A stretch of 64,000 bases of DNA from JAYPWI01 sp038135065 (GCA_038135065.1 JAYPWI010000007.1:56256-120255); one strand, 5' to 3'; positions 35,213-44,455 are shown, numbered from the stretch's first letter. Notes: generated from the sequence alone by a model not told the origin. Numbers and translations are program-made.

Positions 35213-37462
35213 ATGCAGGACCGTCAGCGCCCGGGAGTCACCGCTGAGGAGCGTCAGCCCTCGTGGGAGGCTCGACCACGTCCCCCAGCTGATGCCCCCA
35301 ACGTGGTGCTGGTGGTGTTCGACGACCTGGGCTTCTCCCACCTGGGCTGCTTCGGGAGTGACATCGACACCCCGCACATCGATCGGCTGGCCGCCGGGGG
35401 CCTGAGGTACACCAACTTCCACACCACGGCCTTGTGCTCGCCGACCCGGGCCTGTCTGCTCAGCGGTCGGAACCACCACGCGGTCGGGATGCGGTTCCTG
35501 TCCAATGTGGACACGGGCTTCTCCAACTGCCGGGGGGTGATCAGCCCCCGAGCCGCGACCCTGGCCGAGGTGCTGTCCGACAATGGGTATGCCACCTTCG
35601 CCCTCGGGAAATGGCACCTGGCCAACCTCGAGGACTGCGGCCCGGCTGGCCCGTTCGATCACTGGCCGCTCCAGCGGGGCTTCGACCGGTTCCACGGGTT
35701 CCTGGGCGGGGCGACCGATCAGTTCTCACCCGAGTTGGTGGTCGACAACCACCCGGTCGACCCCCCGAGCGAACAGGGCTACCACCTCTCCGAGGGGTTG
35801 GTCGACGAGGCCATCGCCATGATCTCCACCCAGCAGGCCACCGCCCCGTCCCGGAAGTTCTTCACCTACCTGGCCTTCGGGGCCACCCACTCGCCCCACC
35901 AGGCGCCGGCCGAGTACCTCGAGCGGTATCGGGGACGGTTCGACGACGGCTGGGACGCGGCCCGCCAGCGATGGTGGACCCGCCAACGGGAGATGGGGAT
36001 CATCCCCCCCGACACCGAGATGTCCCCCCGCAATCGGGGCGTCGAACCCTGGGACGATCTCGCCGATGATCAGCGGCGGCTGTACAGCCGGATGCAGGAG
36101 GCCTTCGCCGGGTTCCTCACCCACGCCGACGCCCAGGTGGGCCGCCTGGTGGCCTACCTGGAGGATGCCGACCTGCTTAAGGACACCCTGTTCATCGTGC
36201 TGTCCGACAACGGGGCGTCTCAGGAGGGTGGTCGCCACGGGTCGGTCAACGAGAACGTGTTCTTCAACCGGATGCGGTCCGATCCGACCGAGATGGTGGC
36301 CCACCTCGATGAGATCGGTGGCCCCAACCTCTACAACAACTACCCGTGGGGGTGGGCTCAGGCGGGCAACACGCCGCTGCGGTTCTACAAACAGAACACC
36401 TACGAGGGCGGTATCCGGGACCCCCTCGTCGTCCACTGGCCCTCCCGTATCGCCGCAGGGGGCCTGCGTGACCAGTACCTGCACGCCATCGACGTGATGC
36501 CCACCATCTTGGACCTGGTGGGGGTGCAGGCCCCGGCCCAACGGCGAGGGGTCGACCAGATGCCCATCGATGGGGTCAGCTTCGTGTCCACCCTGGCATC
36601 AGCCGAGGCGCCCGGTGTGCGGACCACCCAGTACTACGAGATGCTCGGCCATCGGGCCATCTGGCACGAGGGCTACAAGGCGGTCACCATGCACCGGGCC
36701 GGCACCCCGTTCGAGGACGACGAGTGGGCCCTGTACGACACCCGCACCGACGTGGCCGAGATCCACGACCTCTCCGATGCCCAGCCCGAGAAGCTGACCG
36801 AGCTCATCGAGCTGTGGTGGACCGAAGCGGAACGGCACAACGTGCTGCCCCTCGACGACCGGGGGGTCGAACTGTTCGTGCTGCGCCGACCGGGGTCCGA
36901 GGCCGAGGTGGCCCGTCAGCGGTTCACCACTGCGGTGCCGCATCTGGAGCGGTTCAAGGTTCCCGACGTGCGCAACCGCTCGTTCGAGATCGGCGCATCC
37001 ATCGAGGTCGAGCCCGACGCCACCGGGGTATTGGTGGCCAGCGGCTCCCGAACGGGGGGGATGGTGCTGCACGTCGAGGGGGGCCGTCTCGTGTTCGAGT
37101 ACAACTTCCTGGGAACGATCGCTCGTCTGGTCAGCGATGTGACGCTGCCAGCGGGTTCGCTCGAGGTGGGGGTCACCTACGCCAAGACGGCCGAGCACCA
37201 CGGCACGGCGACCCTGTATGTCCAGCAGGGTGAGGAGCGCACGGTGGTGGGGGCGATGGAGCTCGACACCATGCCGTATCGGCAGACCCTCTACGGCATG
37301 GACATCGGGCGCGACCTCGGTCCGACGGTGAGCCCCAGCTACGACGGACCCAACGGATTCGGTGGGGAGTTGCGCTGGGTCGAGTTCCGGATGGCCGACG
37401 ACCGGGATGACCTGCGGGCGGCGGCTGCGGTGGAGGCGGAGAACGCCCTGGTCGACCAGTAG
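35213..37462 (+). CDS. Type I arylsulfatase
   Basis: 749 aa, similar in length to mycobacterial AtsA-like sulfatases. Metal-binding VFDDLG (36-40), the formylglycine site C75-S-P-T-R79 within TTALCSPTRACLLSGR, KWHLAN (about 129-134) and the SDNGAS block (about 330) are all in place. C75 must be converted to formylglycine by an FGE enzyme, which is not in this window. A C-terminal beta-rich domain of about 200 residues follows the catalytic core. No signal peptide is seen. It would release sulfate from aryl or sterol-like esters and sits between a transporter gene and an alkylsulfatase-like gene. Confidence 0.93.
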   Translation: MQDRQRPGVTAEERQPSWEARPRPPADAPNVVLVVFDDLGFSHLGCFGSDIDTPHIDRLAAGGLRYTNFHTTALCSPTRACLLSGRNHHAVGMRFLSNVDTGFSNCRGVISPRAATLAEVLSDNGYATFALGKWHLANLEDCGPAGPFDHWPLQRGFDRFHGFLGGATDQFSPELVVDNHPVDPPSEQGYHLSEGLVDEAIAMISTQQATAPSRKFFTYLAFGATHSPHQAPAEYLERYRGRFDDGWDAARQRWWTRQREMGIIPPDTEMSPRNRGVEPWDDLADDQRRLYSRMQEAFAGFLTHADAQVGRLVAYLEDADLLKDTLFIVLSDNGASQEGGRHGSVNENVFFNRMRSDPTEMVAHLDEIGGPNLYNNYPWGWAQAGNTPLRFYKQNTYEGGIRDPLVVHWPSRIAAGGLRDQYLHAIDVMPTILDLVGVQAPAQRRGVDQMPIDGVSFVSTLASAEAPGVRTTQYYEMLGHRAIWHEGYKAVTMHRAGTPFEDDEWALYDTRTDVAEIHDLSDAQPEKLTELIELWWTEAERHNVLPLDDRGVELFVLRRPGSEAEVARQRFTTAVPHLERFKVPDVRNRSFEIGASIEVEPDATGVLVASGSRTGGMVLHVEGGRLVFEYNFLGTIARLVSDVTLPAGSLEVGVTYAKTAEHHGTATLYVQQGEERTVVGAMELDTMPYRQTLYGMDIGRDLGPTVSPSYDGPNGFGGELRWVEFRMADDRDDLRAAAAVEAENALVDQ

Positions 37463-37465
37463 GGC

Positions 37466-39223
37466 TCAGGCCACACCGGACAGGCCGGGCAGGTCGAAGC
37501 AGCCCAACGCTCTCTCGACCACGGCCCGGTCCCCGGTGATGTCGATCAGCCCGGCGTCGATGGCCGGACCCAGGCCGACCCGACCTCCCACCACATCGGC
37601 CCAGGTGGCGAGGTCGAGGGCGAGTTGGTGGTCGGCGTCCCTCCCGTCGGTGGGCACGGCTACCCCGCGCCGCAGATGCAGCCCGCACCGGGTGCCCTCG
37701 GCGAAGGACCACCCGAGGTGCACATCCAGTCCGGCCGCCCGCTCGGGAACCAACAGGACTCGTAGACCGCGGACGTGGGCGGCCGGATCCATAGCCCGCA
37801 CCTGGCGGGGATGGAATCGGTGGGTCCGGTAGCGGGTCAGGTCGATGGTGCCATCCCATTCCAGGGCCCGGGTGAGGCACCAGTTACGGATGTTGGCCGA
37901 CGTGGTCCGGTAGCCGGCGGTGCGCAGGGCGGCGGCCAGGGCGTGGCGGTCTGCGTCGTCGTGATCCTCGAGACGGACCAGCCAGGTGGCCAGCTCGATG
38001 GCCCAGCGGACGTCGTCCTCGACCAGGGCTTGGTCCCGTTGCTCCCTGACCCGTTCGGGTCCTCCGAACCCGTCAACCAGGCGGACCGCTCGCTCGGTGG
38101 GAGGGAGGGGCAACAGGTGGGCCTCGTCGCCGTCGAACCAGCCCCTCAGACCGCTGTGGATCTGGCGGACGTGGTGTTCGGCCAGGCCGTAGAGCTGGGA
38201 GGTCACGTGGCGCTGGTGGTACAGGTCGGGGAGCTGCACGGCTTCCACGAGCTGTCCGGCGCTGAGCCCCTGATTGATGCCCCGCACCGTCTGGTCCCAC
38301 AGGTACTGGATGGCGTCACGGGCCAGCGTCGAGTCGGCGGCGATGTCCTCGGCCCCCGACATCGGAGGCCCGTGACATCCCAGGAGGTGCGCGGCCCCGA
38401 GGCCTGCCAGTTGCTCGAGGCCGGTGATGAGCACCTGGGGGTCGCGGTACTCCTCACCGCGGATGGCGAAGATGTTGAACAGGGCCGGCCACAGCAGGTT
38501 GTTGACGACCACCCCGAGCTCGGGGAACCACACGGTCAGGGAGTCGTCGGCGTCGGAAGGGGCGGGCAGCAACTGCGCCTCGAGTCCGGCGACCGTGATG
38601 GTCGTCGCCGTGCTCACCGTGTGGGTCGGGGGCAGATAGCCGTCGGTGAAGGGAGCGTGTCGGGGGTTTCGGTAGAACAACCCCAGGCCGCAGTTGACCA
38701 GGCCGTCGGGTCCCTCGGCAGGGAGTTGCATGCCGAACTGCTCGACGAGGCCGCGCCCCGCGGCGGCCGACAGCTCGACGCCCACCCGGGCCCGATTGCC
38801 GGGGATCCGCTCGTGACCCCACACGGGTACCGGCGGCCGGTCGACGTCGACGCCGTCGTCCCCTCCGTCGAACAGGGCGGCCGTGCCGGCCACATAGTGG
38901 AAGTGGGTGTAGATGACGGCGGCGACCGGCGCGTCGGTGTGCTGGCGCAGCTGGGCCATGGCGTGACGCAGTTCCTGGCGTGATTCGCCCGTGTCGATCA
39001 CCACCAACCCGTCGGGGCCGAGGACGAAGTTCTGGTTCGACAGTCCGTTCCCCACCATCGACCACACCCCGTCGGCGACCTCGTAGAGCTGGGGTGACAG
39101 CCGTGCCGTGTGGCTGATCTGATCCTGGTGGGCGAGTTGACCGGTGGGCCCGGTCGCCGTCGAGGTGGCTGGGCCGATGCTGGCCGGCAGCAGGGGCTGG
39201 TCGGGGTGTTGCGACGGGCTCAT
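37466..39223 (-). CDS. Alkylsulfatase-like metallo-beta-lactamase protein with altered metal motif
   Basis: 585 aa, related along its length to the SdsA-type sulfatase at 21-23 kb, including dimerisation and C-terminal SCP2-like regions. The key motif reads THFHYVAG (H107, H109, then V111 and A112), so the Asp and third His of HxHxDH are missing. A later CHGPPMSG keeps a histidine where SdsA has HHWPR. Either the protein binds one metal, uses other ligands, or is not catalytic. It converges with the arylsulfatase gene (3-base gap) and is divergent from the TauD-like gene. Confidence 0.8.
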   Translation of the reverse strand: MSPSQHPDQPLLPASIGPATSTATGPTGQLAHQDQISHTARLSPQLYEVADGVWSMVGNGLSNQNFVLGPDGLVVIDTGESRQELRHAMAQLRQHTDAPVAAVIYTHFHYVAGTAALFDGGDDGVDVDRPPVPVWGHERIPGNRARVGVELSAAAGRGLVEQFGMQLPAEGPDGLVNCGLGLFYRNPRHAPFTDGYLPPTHTVSTATTITVAGLEAQLLPAPSDADDSLTVWFPELGVVVNNLLWPALFNIFAIRGEEYRDPQVLITGLEQLAGLGAAHLLGCHGPPMSGAEDIAADSTLARDAIQYLWDQTVRGINQGLSAGQLVEAVQLPDLYHQRHVTSQLYGLAEHHVRQIHSGLRGWFDGDEAHLLPLPPTERAVRLVDGFGGPERVREQRDQALVEDDVRWAIELATWLVRLEDHDDADRHALAAALRTAGYRTTSANIRNWCLTRALEWDGTIDLTRYRTHRFHPRQVRAMDPAAHVRGLRVLLVPERAAGLDVHLGWSFAEGTRCGLHLRRGVAVPTDGRDADHQLALDLATWADVVGGRVGLGPAIDAGLIDITGDRAVVERALGCFDLPGLSGVA

Positions 39224-39290
39224 GGGGCGACACTAGGTCTCCCGGGCGGCCTATCGGACCCGGGGGTACCGTGATGATCGGGAGGTACCG

Positions 39291-40136
39291 ATGCGGATCG
39301 ATGCGAAGCCAGTCAAGGACTACGAGCGGATCCGGGTCGAGCCCTTGACGGGGACCATCGGGGCCGAGGTGAGCAACGTCGATCTGCGCGAGCTCGACGA
39401 CGAGTTGATCGCCGAACTGTCCGACGCCTGGCTAGCCCACAAGGTGCTGTTTTTCCGCGACCAGGAACTCGACCATGCCCAGCACGTGGCCTATGGGCGG
39501 GCGTTCGGGGAGTTGGAGGTGCACCCGTTCATCCCCCATGTGGAGGGCCACCCCGAGATCATCGTGCTCGAGTCCACGGCAGAGAAGTTCCAGGCCGCCG
39601 AGTTCTGGCACAGTGACGTCACGTTCCGGGCCTGCCCGCCGTTGGGTTCGGTGCTCATGGGACGGGTCATTCCCGCCTATGGGGGCGACACCTGCTGGGC
39701 CGACATGGAACTGGCCTACGACACCCTGCCCGATGACGTCAAGGAACAGATCGAGGGTCGTTACGCGATCCACAGCTACGTGAAGGCCTTCGGTGGGGCG
39801 ATGGCTCCCGAACGTCTCGAGCAGGCCCGCCAGGAGTTCCCGGACCAGAAGCACCCCATCGTGCGCACCCACCCGGTAACGGGCCGGCGCAGCCTGTATG
39901 TCAACCAGCCGTTCACCCTCACCATCGACGGGATGACGCCCGAGGAGAGCCGGCCCCTGCGCCGTCGTCTGACCGAACAGGCTGCCGTGCCCCAGTTCCA
40001 GTGCCGCTTCCGCTGGCGGCCCGGCAGCATCGCCCAATGGGACAATCGCTGCACCCAGCATTACGCAGTTCCCGATCACGGTGGTCATCACCGGCGGGTC
40101 GAGCGGGTCACCCTGATCGGTGACCGGCCGGTCTGA
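39291..40136 (+). CDS. TauD/TfdA-family 2-oxoglutarate dioxygenase
   Basis: 281 aa. Fe(II) ligands H107 and D109 in FWHSDVTF and H257 in CTQHYAVPDH, plus the C-terminal RRVERVTL arginine for 2-oxoglutarate, complete the active site. Relatives oxidise taurine, 2,4-D or alkyl sulfates (AtsK), releasing sulfite or an alcohol. The sulfatase neighbours make an organosulfur substrate attractive but not proven. A GGGAGG lies 6 bases before the ATG. Confidence 0.9.
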   Translation: MRIDAKPVKDYERIRVEPLTGTIGAEVSNVDLRELDDELIAELSDAWLAHKVLFFRDQELDHAQHVAYGRAFGELEVHPFIPHVEGHPEIIVLESTAEKFQAAEFWHSDVTFRACPPLGSVLMGRVIPAYGGDTCWADMELAYDTLPDDVKEQIEGRYAIHSYVKAFGGAMAPERLEQARQEFPDQKHPIVRTHPVTGRRSLYVNQPFTLTIDGMTPEESRPLRRRLTEQAAVPQFQCRFRWRPGSIAQWDNRCTQHYAVPDHGGHHRRVERVTLIGDRPV

Positions 40137-40167
40137 GCTGGGCGTAACCGGGGAGAACCGGGTCGGG

Positions 40168-41358
40168 TCAGGCGGTGGGATCGAGGACGACGGGTACCTC
40201 GCGCGGGCCCCTCACCTGCGCGCCGCCCCACCGAACCTCCGTGTCGGCCTCGAGTTCGAACTGAGGGAACCGGCCCAACCAACACTCGATGGCCACCTGC
40301 ATCTCCATGCGAGCCACGTTGGAACCAAGGCACCGGTGGATGCCGATCCCGAAGGCGAAGTGGCGGTTTTCGGCCCGGTCGATCAGCACCTCGTCGGGTC
40401 GATCGAACTTCGACGGGTCCCGGTTACCACTGGGGAAGTTCAGCAGGACCCGGTCGCCGGCGTGGACCGGGCAGCCTGCCACCTCGGTGTCGTTGACCGC
40501 GATCCGGGCCATGGTCACTGGCGAATAGGCCCGCAGGAACTCCTCGACAGCAGCGGGGATCATCGACGGGTCGGCGGCCAGGCGGTCGCGGTCCTCGGGG
40601 TTGGTGGCCAGGTGCCACAGGCTCGAACCGATACCTGACCAGGTGGTGTCGATGCCGGCCATCAGCAGCAGGAAGCAGGTGCCGAGGATGTGTTTGCGGG
40701 TGAGGGGGTCGCCCTCCATGTCGGTCTCGAGGAGGAACGAGATCAGGTCGTCGGAGGGTTCTGCCCGGCGGGCCTCCACCTGCTGCTCGAAGTAGGCGAG
40801 GATCTCCTTGGTCGCCACCCGCCCGGCTTCGGGGTCCGTGGCCGAGTCCTGGAAGATCCGGATGGCCCACTCGGTGAAGATGGCCTCGTCGGATTCGGGA
40901 ATCCCCAGCATGTGGGCGATGACCCGCACCGGGATGTGCTGGGCGTACTGGCCGGCGGCATCGGCGGTCGGTGCGCCCTCGATCGCGTCCAGCAACTCCA
41001 AGCAGATGGAGCGGGTCTTGTGCGACAGCTTCTCGACTGCCTTGGGGCTGAAGAAGGGCAGGAGGATGCGGCGGGCAGCCGTATGGAACGGCGGGTCGGA
41101 GGTGATGGGGGGAGCGGTCAGCAGGCTGGCCCCCGGCACCGGTGGGAGCACACCCACGTCGCGTGAAGAAAAATTCTCCGTGTCGTAGGCCACGGCGGCT
41201 ACGTCTTCGTAGCGGGTTGGTAGCCAGGCGCCGCCCCGGCGGTCCGTGTGGGCCACGGGGCAGGTCTCCCGCAACTCATCCCAGATGGGGTAGGGGTTGC
41301 TCTCGTAATCGTTGTCGCCGATGTCGAAATCGGTCGCCCAGTCACGCACGGGTTCCAT
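40168..41358 (-). CDS. Cytochrome P450 (first of a pair)
   Basis: 396 aa soluble bacterial P450. I-helix oxygen motif AGIDTT (about 239-244), ExxR in EEFLRAYSP (about 280) and heme loop FGIGIHRCLG with thiolate C343 are intact. It closely resembles the P450 at 42.0-43.2 kb: AGIDTTWSGIGSSLWHLAT here against AGIDTTWSAIGSSLLHLAT there, so the pair looks like a duplication. Ferredoxin and reductase partners are not in the window. The -10 box TACCGT before the ATG suggests a leaderless mRNA. Substrate unknown. Confidence 0.93.
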   Translation of the reverse strand: MEPVRDWATDFDIGDNDYESNPYPIWDELRETCPVAHTDRRGGAWLPTRYEDVAAVAYDTENFSSRDVGVLPPVPGASLLTAPPITSDPPFHTAARRILLPFFSPKAVEKLSHKTRSICLELLDAIEGAPTADAAGQYAQHIPVRVIAHMLGIPESDEAIFTEWAIRIFQDSATDPEAGRVATKEILAYFEQQVEARRAEPSDDLISFLLETDMEGDPLTRKHILGTCFLLLMAGIDTTWSGIGSSLWHLATNPEDRDRLAADPSMIPAAVEEFLRAYSPVTMARIAVNDTEVAGCPVHAGDRVLLNFPSGNRDPSKFDRPDEVLIDRAENRHFAFGIGIHRCLGSNVARMEMQVAIECWLGRFPQFELEADTEVRWGGAQVRGPREVPVVLDPTA

Positions 41359-41364
41359 GGGTCA

Positions 41365-41370
41365 ACGGTA
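41365..41370 (-). promoter_or_regulatory. -10 box TACCGT (minus strand)
   Basis: On the minus strand TACCGT ends 6 bases before the P450 ATG at 41358. Confidence 0.5.
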
Positions 41371-41423
41371 GCCGTTGGGCTCGATGGGCGGTGAAGGGGT
41401 GCGACGCTGGCACACTGGGGACG

Positions 41424-41987
41424 GTGACCGATACTTCCGACGACTTCGGTGTCGATGTTCCGACCGAGACCGATCATCGCTGGCTCGATGACATCGAGCT
41501 GGACCTCGTCCGCGGCCGAGTGCCGATGGTGTACGTCGAGGCGGTGCCGGTCCGGCTCGACGAGCTGGGTCAGCTCACCCACGTGGGGCTGCTGCTGCGG
41601 GCCATGCCCGACGACACCATCTCTCGGACCTTCGTCAGTGGGCGGGTGCTGTGGGGAGAAACGGTCCGTCAGGCGTTGATGCGGCACCTCGACAAGGACC
41701 TGGGCCCTGCTGCGTTTCCCCGGCTGCCCGCCTCACCGACCCCGTTCACCATCGCCGAGTACATGCCCGACCCGACCAGGACGGGCTTCCACGACCCGCG
41801 CCAGCACGCAGTCAGCCTGGCCTACATCGTGCCCATCGAGGGCGAATGCCAGCCCAGCCAGGAAGCCCTCGACTTCGTATGGGTCACCAACGTCGAAGCG
41901 GCCAGCCTGGCCGTGTCGGGGGAGATGACCGGGGGACGCGATCGCATCGTGCGCCGCGCCCTCGGGTATGCAGGCCGCCTGCCCTGA
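41424..41987 (+). CDS. Nudix-like protein with degenerate box (DUF4916 type)
   Basis: 187 aa. GRVLWGETVRQALMRHLDKD (about 73-92) lies where a Nudix box should be, but the REUxEE glutamates are replaced (RHLDKDLG), so pyrophosphatase activity is doubtful. The rest resembles the actinobacterial DUF4916 proteins. GTG at 41424 gives a start just after CACACT, a weak -10; the open frame upstream is antisense to the P450 gene. It sits between the two P450 genes on the opposite strand. Confidence 0.65.
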   Translation: MTDTSDDFGVDVPTETDHRWLDDIELDLVRGRVPMVYVEAVPVRLDELGQLTHVGLLLRAMPDDTISRTFVSGRVLWGETVRQALMRHLDKDLGPAAFPRLPASPTPFTIAEYMPDPTRTGFHDPRQHAVSLAYIVPIEGECQPSQEALDFVWVTNVEAASLAVSGEMTGGRDRIVRRALGYAGRLP

Positions 41988-41997
41988 TCTGGGCCGG

Positions 41998-43203
41998 TCA
42001 GGCCAGGATCCGGACGGGGACCGAGCGGGGGCCCCGGACCAACCCAGCCGAGTAGTACACGGCGTCGGGATCGGCGAGCTCGAAATCGGGGAACTGCTCC
42101 ATCCACATCTCGAGGGCTACCACCATCTCCATACGAGCCAGGTTGGAACCCAGGCAGCGATGAACCCCCAGTCCGAACGCGGCATGCCGGTTCTCGGCCC
42201 GGTCGAGGACCACCTCGTCCGCCCGGTCGAACATCTCAGGATCGCGGTTGGCCGACGGATACGACAGCACCGTCCATTCTCCGGCCGGAACCGGGCAGCC
42301 TCCAGCCTCGGCCCCTTCCTGGGTGGTGCGGGCGACGAAGACCGGCGAGTAGACCCGGAGAAATTCCTCGACGGCGGAGGGGATCAGCGCGGGGTCCTCG
42401 GCCAGTCGGCGGCGATCCTCGGGATGGGTGGCCAGGTGGAGCAGGGATGATCCGATGGCCGACCACGTGGTGTCGATGCCGGCGATCATGATCAGGAACA
42501 GCATCCGTGACATCTCGCTGTCGGTCAGCGGTTGTCCGTCGAACTCCTGCTCGAGGAGGTAGCTGACCAGATCGCTGCCCCGCGGCCCATCCCGTCGGGT
42601 CTCGATGAGCTGCACCATGTAATCGACCATCAGGGTCGTGGTCCGACGGGCAACATCGGGGTCGGCGGGACCGACCTCGAGGAGGTCGTGCATCCACTCC
42701 CGGAAGGTGGCCGTGTCCTCGAGCGGCACCCCGAGCATGCGGGCCGTGATATCGCCCGGAACCTCCTGGGAGTACTCGACGGCGGCGTCCACCTCGGTCC
42801 GCCCGGCCAGACCATCGAGGAGGCCTCGGCAGATCTCTCGGATCACGGGTTCCCAGCCGGCTACTGCCTTGGGTGAGAAGTACGGGAGGATCAGGCGTCG
42901 GTTGTCGGTGTGGTCCGGTGGATCGAGGTTGATCGGCGGCAGGACGAGTCCGGGACGCTCCAGGGGGACCTCGTTGAGGGCGATGCGTCGGCTCGAGAAG
43001 GACGCCGTGTCATGGGCGGCTGCAGTGATGTCGGCCGCTTTGGTGAGCCACGTCATGCCGTTGTAGCGGTCGCTGTGGGCCACCGGGCACTCGTTGCGGA
43101 GCTGCTCGAGGATCGGATACGGATCGGCCGTGAAGGCAGGGTCGAGGTGGTCGATGTCGGTCAGCCAGTCCTCGACTGGTGGTCGGCGTGGGATGTCGGC
43201 CAT
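41998..43203 (-). CDS. Cytochrome P450 (second of a pair)
   Basis: 401 aa. AGIDTT (I-helix), EEFLRVYSP (ExxR) and FGLGVHRCLG with thiolate C350 are present, followed by the usual C-terminal beta hairpin. The start is set at 43203: its -10 box (43239-43244) would begin transcription near 43232, after the in-frame ATG at 43236, and a GAGG (43210-43213) lies 6 bases before the chosen ATG. Highly similar to the P450 at 40.2-41.4 kb. Expected to hydroxylate a lipid-like substrate with electrons from an unseen ferredoxin. Confidence 0.93.
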   Translation of the reverse strand: MADIPRRPPVEDWLTDIDHLDPAFTADPYPILEQLRNECPVAHSDRYNGMTWLTKAADITAAAHDTASFSSRRIALNEVPLERPGLVLPPINLDPPDHTDNRRLILPYFSPKAVAGWEPVIREICRGLLDGLAGRTEVDAAVEYSQEVPGDITARMLGVPLEDTATFREWMHDLLEVGPADPDVARRTTTLMVDYMVQLIETRRDGPRGSDLVSYLLEQEFDGQPLTDSEMSRMLFLIMIAGIDTTWSAIGSSLLHLATHPEDRRRLAEDPALIPSAVEEFLRVYSPVFVARTTQEGAEAGGCPVPAGEWTVLSYPSANRDPEMFDRADEVVLDRAENRHAAFGLGVHRCLGSNLARMEMVVALEMWMEQFPDFELADPDAVYYSAGLVRGPRSVPVRILA

Positions 43204-43238
43204 CGGGAACCTCGGCGCTCGAGCTCGCTGTTGCATGC

Positions 43239-43244
43239 AGGTTA
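43239..43244 (-). promoter_or_regulatory. -10 box TAACCT (minus strand)
   Basis: On the minus strand TAACCT predicts a transcript start near 43232 and a 29-base leader with GAGG before the P450 start at 43203. Confidence 0.5.
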
Positions 43245-43277
43245 GGCCGTGGCGGCAGGCGGTGCCCGCAGGTCAGC

Positions 43278-43283
43278 TAGCGT
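43278..43283 (+). promoter_or_regulatory. -10 box TAGCGT
   Basis: TAGCGT ends 8 bases before the aminotransferase ATG at 43292. Confidence 0.5.
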
Positions 43284-43291
43284 GCGTCCCG

Positions 43292-44455
43292 ATGCGGTTG
43301 TCCCCACTCGTGGAACGGATCGGGGGAGAGGGCGCGGCCGGGTGGGACATCCACTTCGAGGCGGTCGCGGCGGCGGCCCAGGGAGCGGACGTGGTGCTGC
43401 TCAGCGTGGGCGATCCCGACATGGGTACCCCAGCGGCCATCGTCGAACGGGCGGTCGCGTCGCTGCGGGCCGGCGATACCCACTATTCGGAGATCACGGG
43501 CCGCCCGGCTCTCAAGGCGGCGATCGCCAACCGCTTGGCCGAACGACACGGCCTCCCCGTCGCGGCCGCGAATGTCACCCCCTTCGCCGGAACCCAGAAC
43601 GCCATGTTCGCCGCCTGTCTGTGCCTGTTCGGCCCGGGGGACGAGGTGTTGCTCTCGGACCCTGCGTACCTCACCTACGAGGCCACGATCCGGGTCGGTG
43701 GGGCGGTGCCCGTCCGGGTGCCCGTGGCCGACGGCTCGTTCAGGCCCGATGTCGGGGCCATGGCGGCCGCGGTGACCGATCGAACCGCAGGGGTGCTGCT
43801 GACCACGCCGGCCAACCCCACCGGGGTGGTGATGACCGCAGACGAGGTGGCTGCCGTGGCCGAGATGGCTCGTCGCCACGACCTGTGGGTGGTCAGCGAC
43901 GAGGTGTATGCAGACCTCGTTTTCGAAGGAGCCCACACCTCGATTGGGTCGCTCACGGGGATGGGGGAGCGCACTGTGACGGTGGGCAGCCTGTCGAAGT
44001 CACATGCGATGACCGGCTGGAGGATCGGCTGGGCGGCCGGCCCCGAGGAGCTGGGACCGCACTTCTACAACCTGGGCCTGACCATGCTCTACGGCCTGCC
44101 CGGCTTCGTTCAGGAAGCCGCCCTCGAGGCGATCGAGCACCACGACGAGGACGTGGCGGCCATGGCGGCCACCTATCGGCGGCGTCGCGACCTGGCCGTA
44201 TCGATCTTGGAGGATGCCCGTGACCTCCCCCTGCTCCGGCCTCAGGCAGGGATGTTCCTCATGGCCGACGTGCGAGCGCATGATGCCTCGGCAGCCCGCT
44301 GGGCCCGCGACCTGTACGAGGCCACGGGGGTGGTCGTGCTCGACGCCGGTGCCTTCGGCGTGCCTGCCCGGGGCTGGGTGCGGATCTCTTTCACGGTCGC
44401 CGATGACGTCCTGGCCGAAGGGTGCCGACGGATCGTCGAGTTCAGCAGGAACTGA
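43292..44455 (+). CDS. Class I/II PLP aminotransferase
   Basis: 387 aa fold-type I aminotransferase. PLP lysine K236 in GSLSKSHAMTGWRIGW, the TTPANPTG loop (171-178), VSDEVYADLV (about 201-210) and the substrate-binding FFTV-like end are present. It resembles aspartate/aromatic-type enzymes that move amino groups between amino and 2-oxo acids; the substrate is not readable. It is divergent from the P450 gene and converges on the SnoaL-like gene, with a 20-bp palindrome at the junction. Confidence 0.9.
   Translation: MRLSPLVERIGGEGAAGWDIHFEAVAAAAQGADVVLLSVGDPDMGTPAAIVERAVASLRAGDTHYSEITGRPALKAAIANRLAERHGLPVAAANVTPFAGTQNAMFAACLCLFGPGDEVLLSDPAYLTYEATIRVGGAVPVRVPVADGSFRPDVGAMAAAVTDRTAGVLLTTPANPTGVVMTADEVAAVAEMARRHDLWVVSDEVYADLVFEGAHTSIGSLTGMGERTVTVGSLSKSHAMTGWRIGWAAGPEELGPHFYNLGLTMLYGLPGFVQEAALEAIEHHDEDVAAMAATYRRRRDLAVSILEDARDLPLLRPQAGMFLMADVRAHDASAARWARDLYEATGVVVLDAGAFGVPARGWVRISFTVADDVLAEGCRRIVEFSRN

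Noticed and set aside
43234..43236. ATG at 43236 as start of the second P450
   Set aside because: The predicted transcription start near 43232 lies after it, and the ATG at 43203 has a GAGG site at proper distance.
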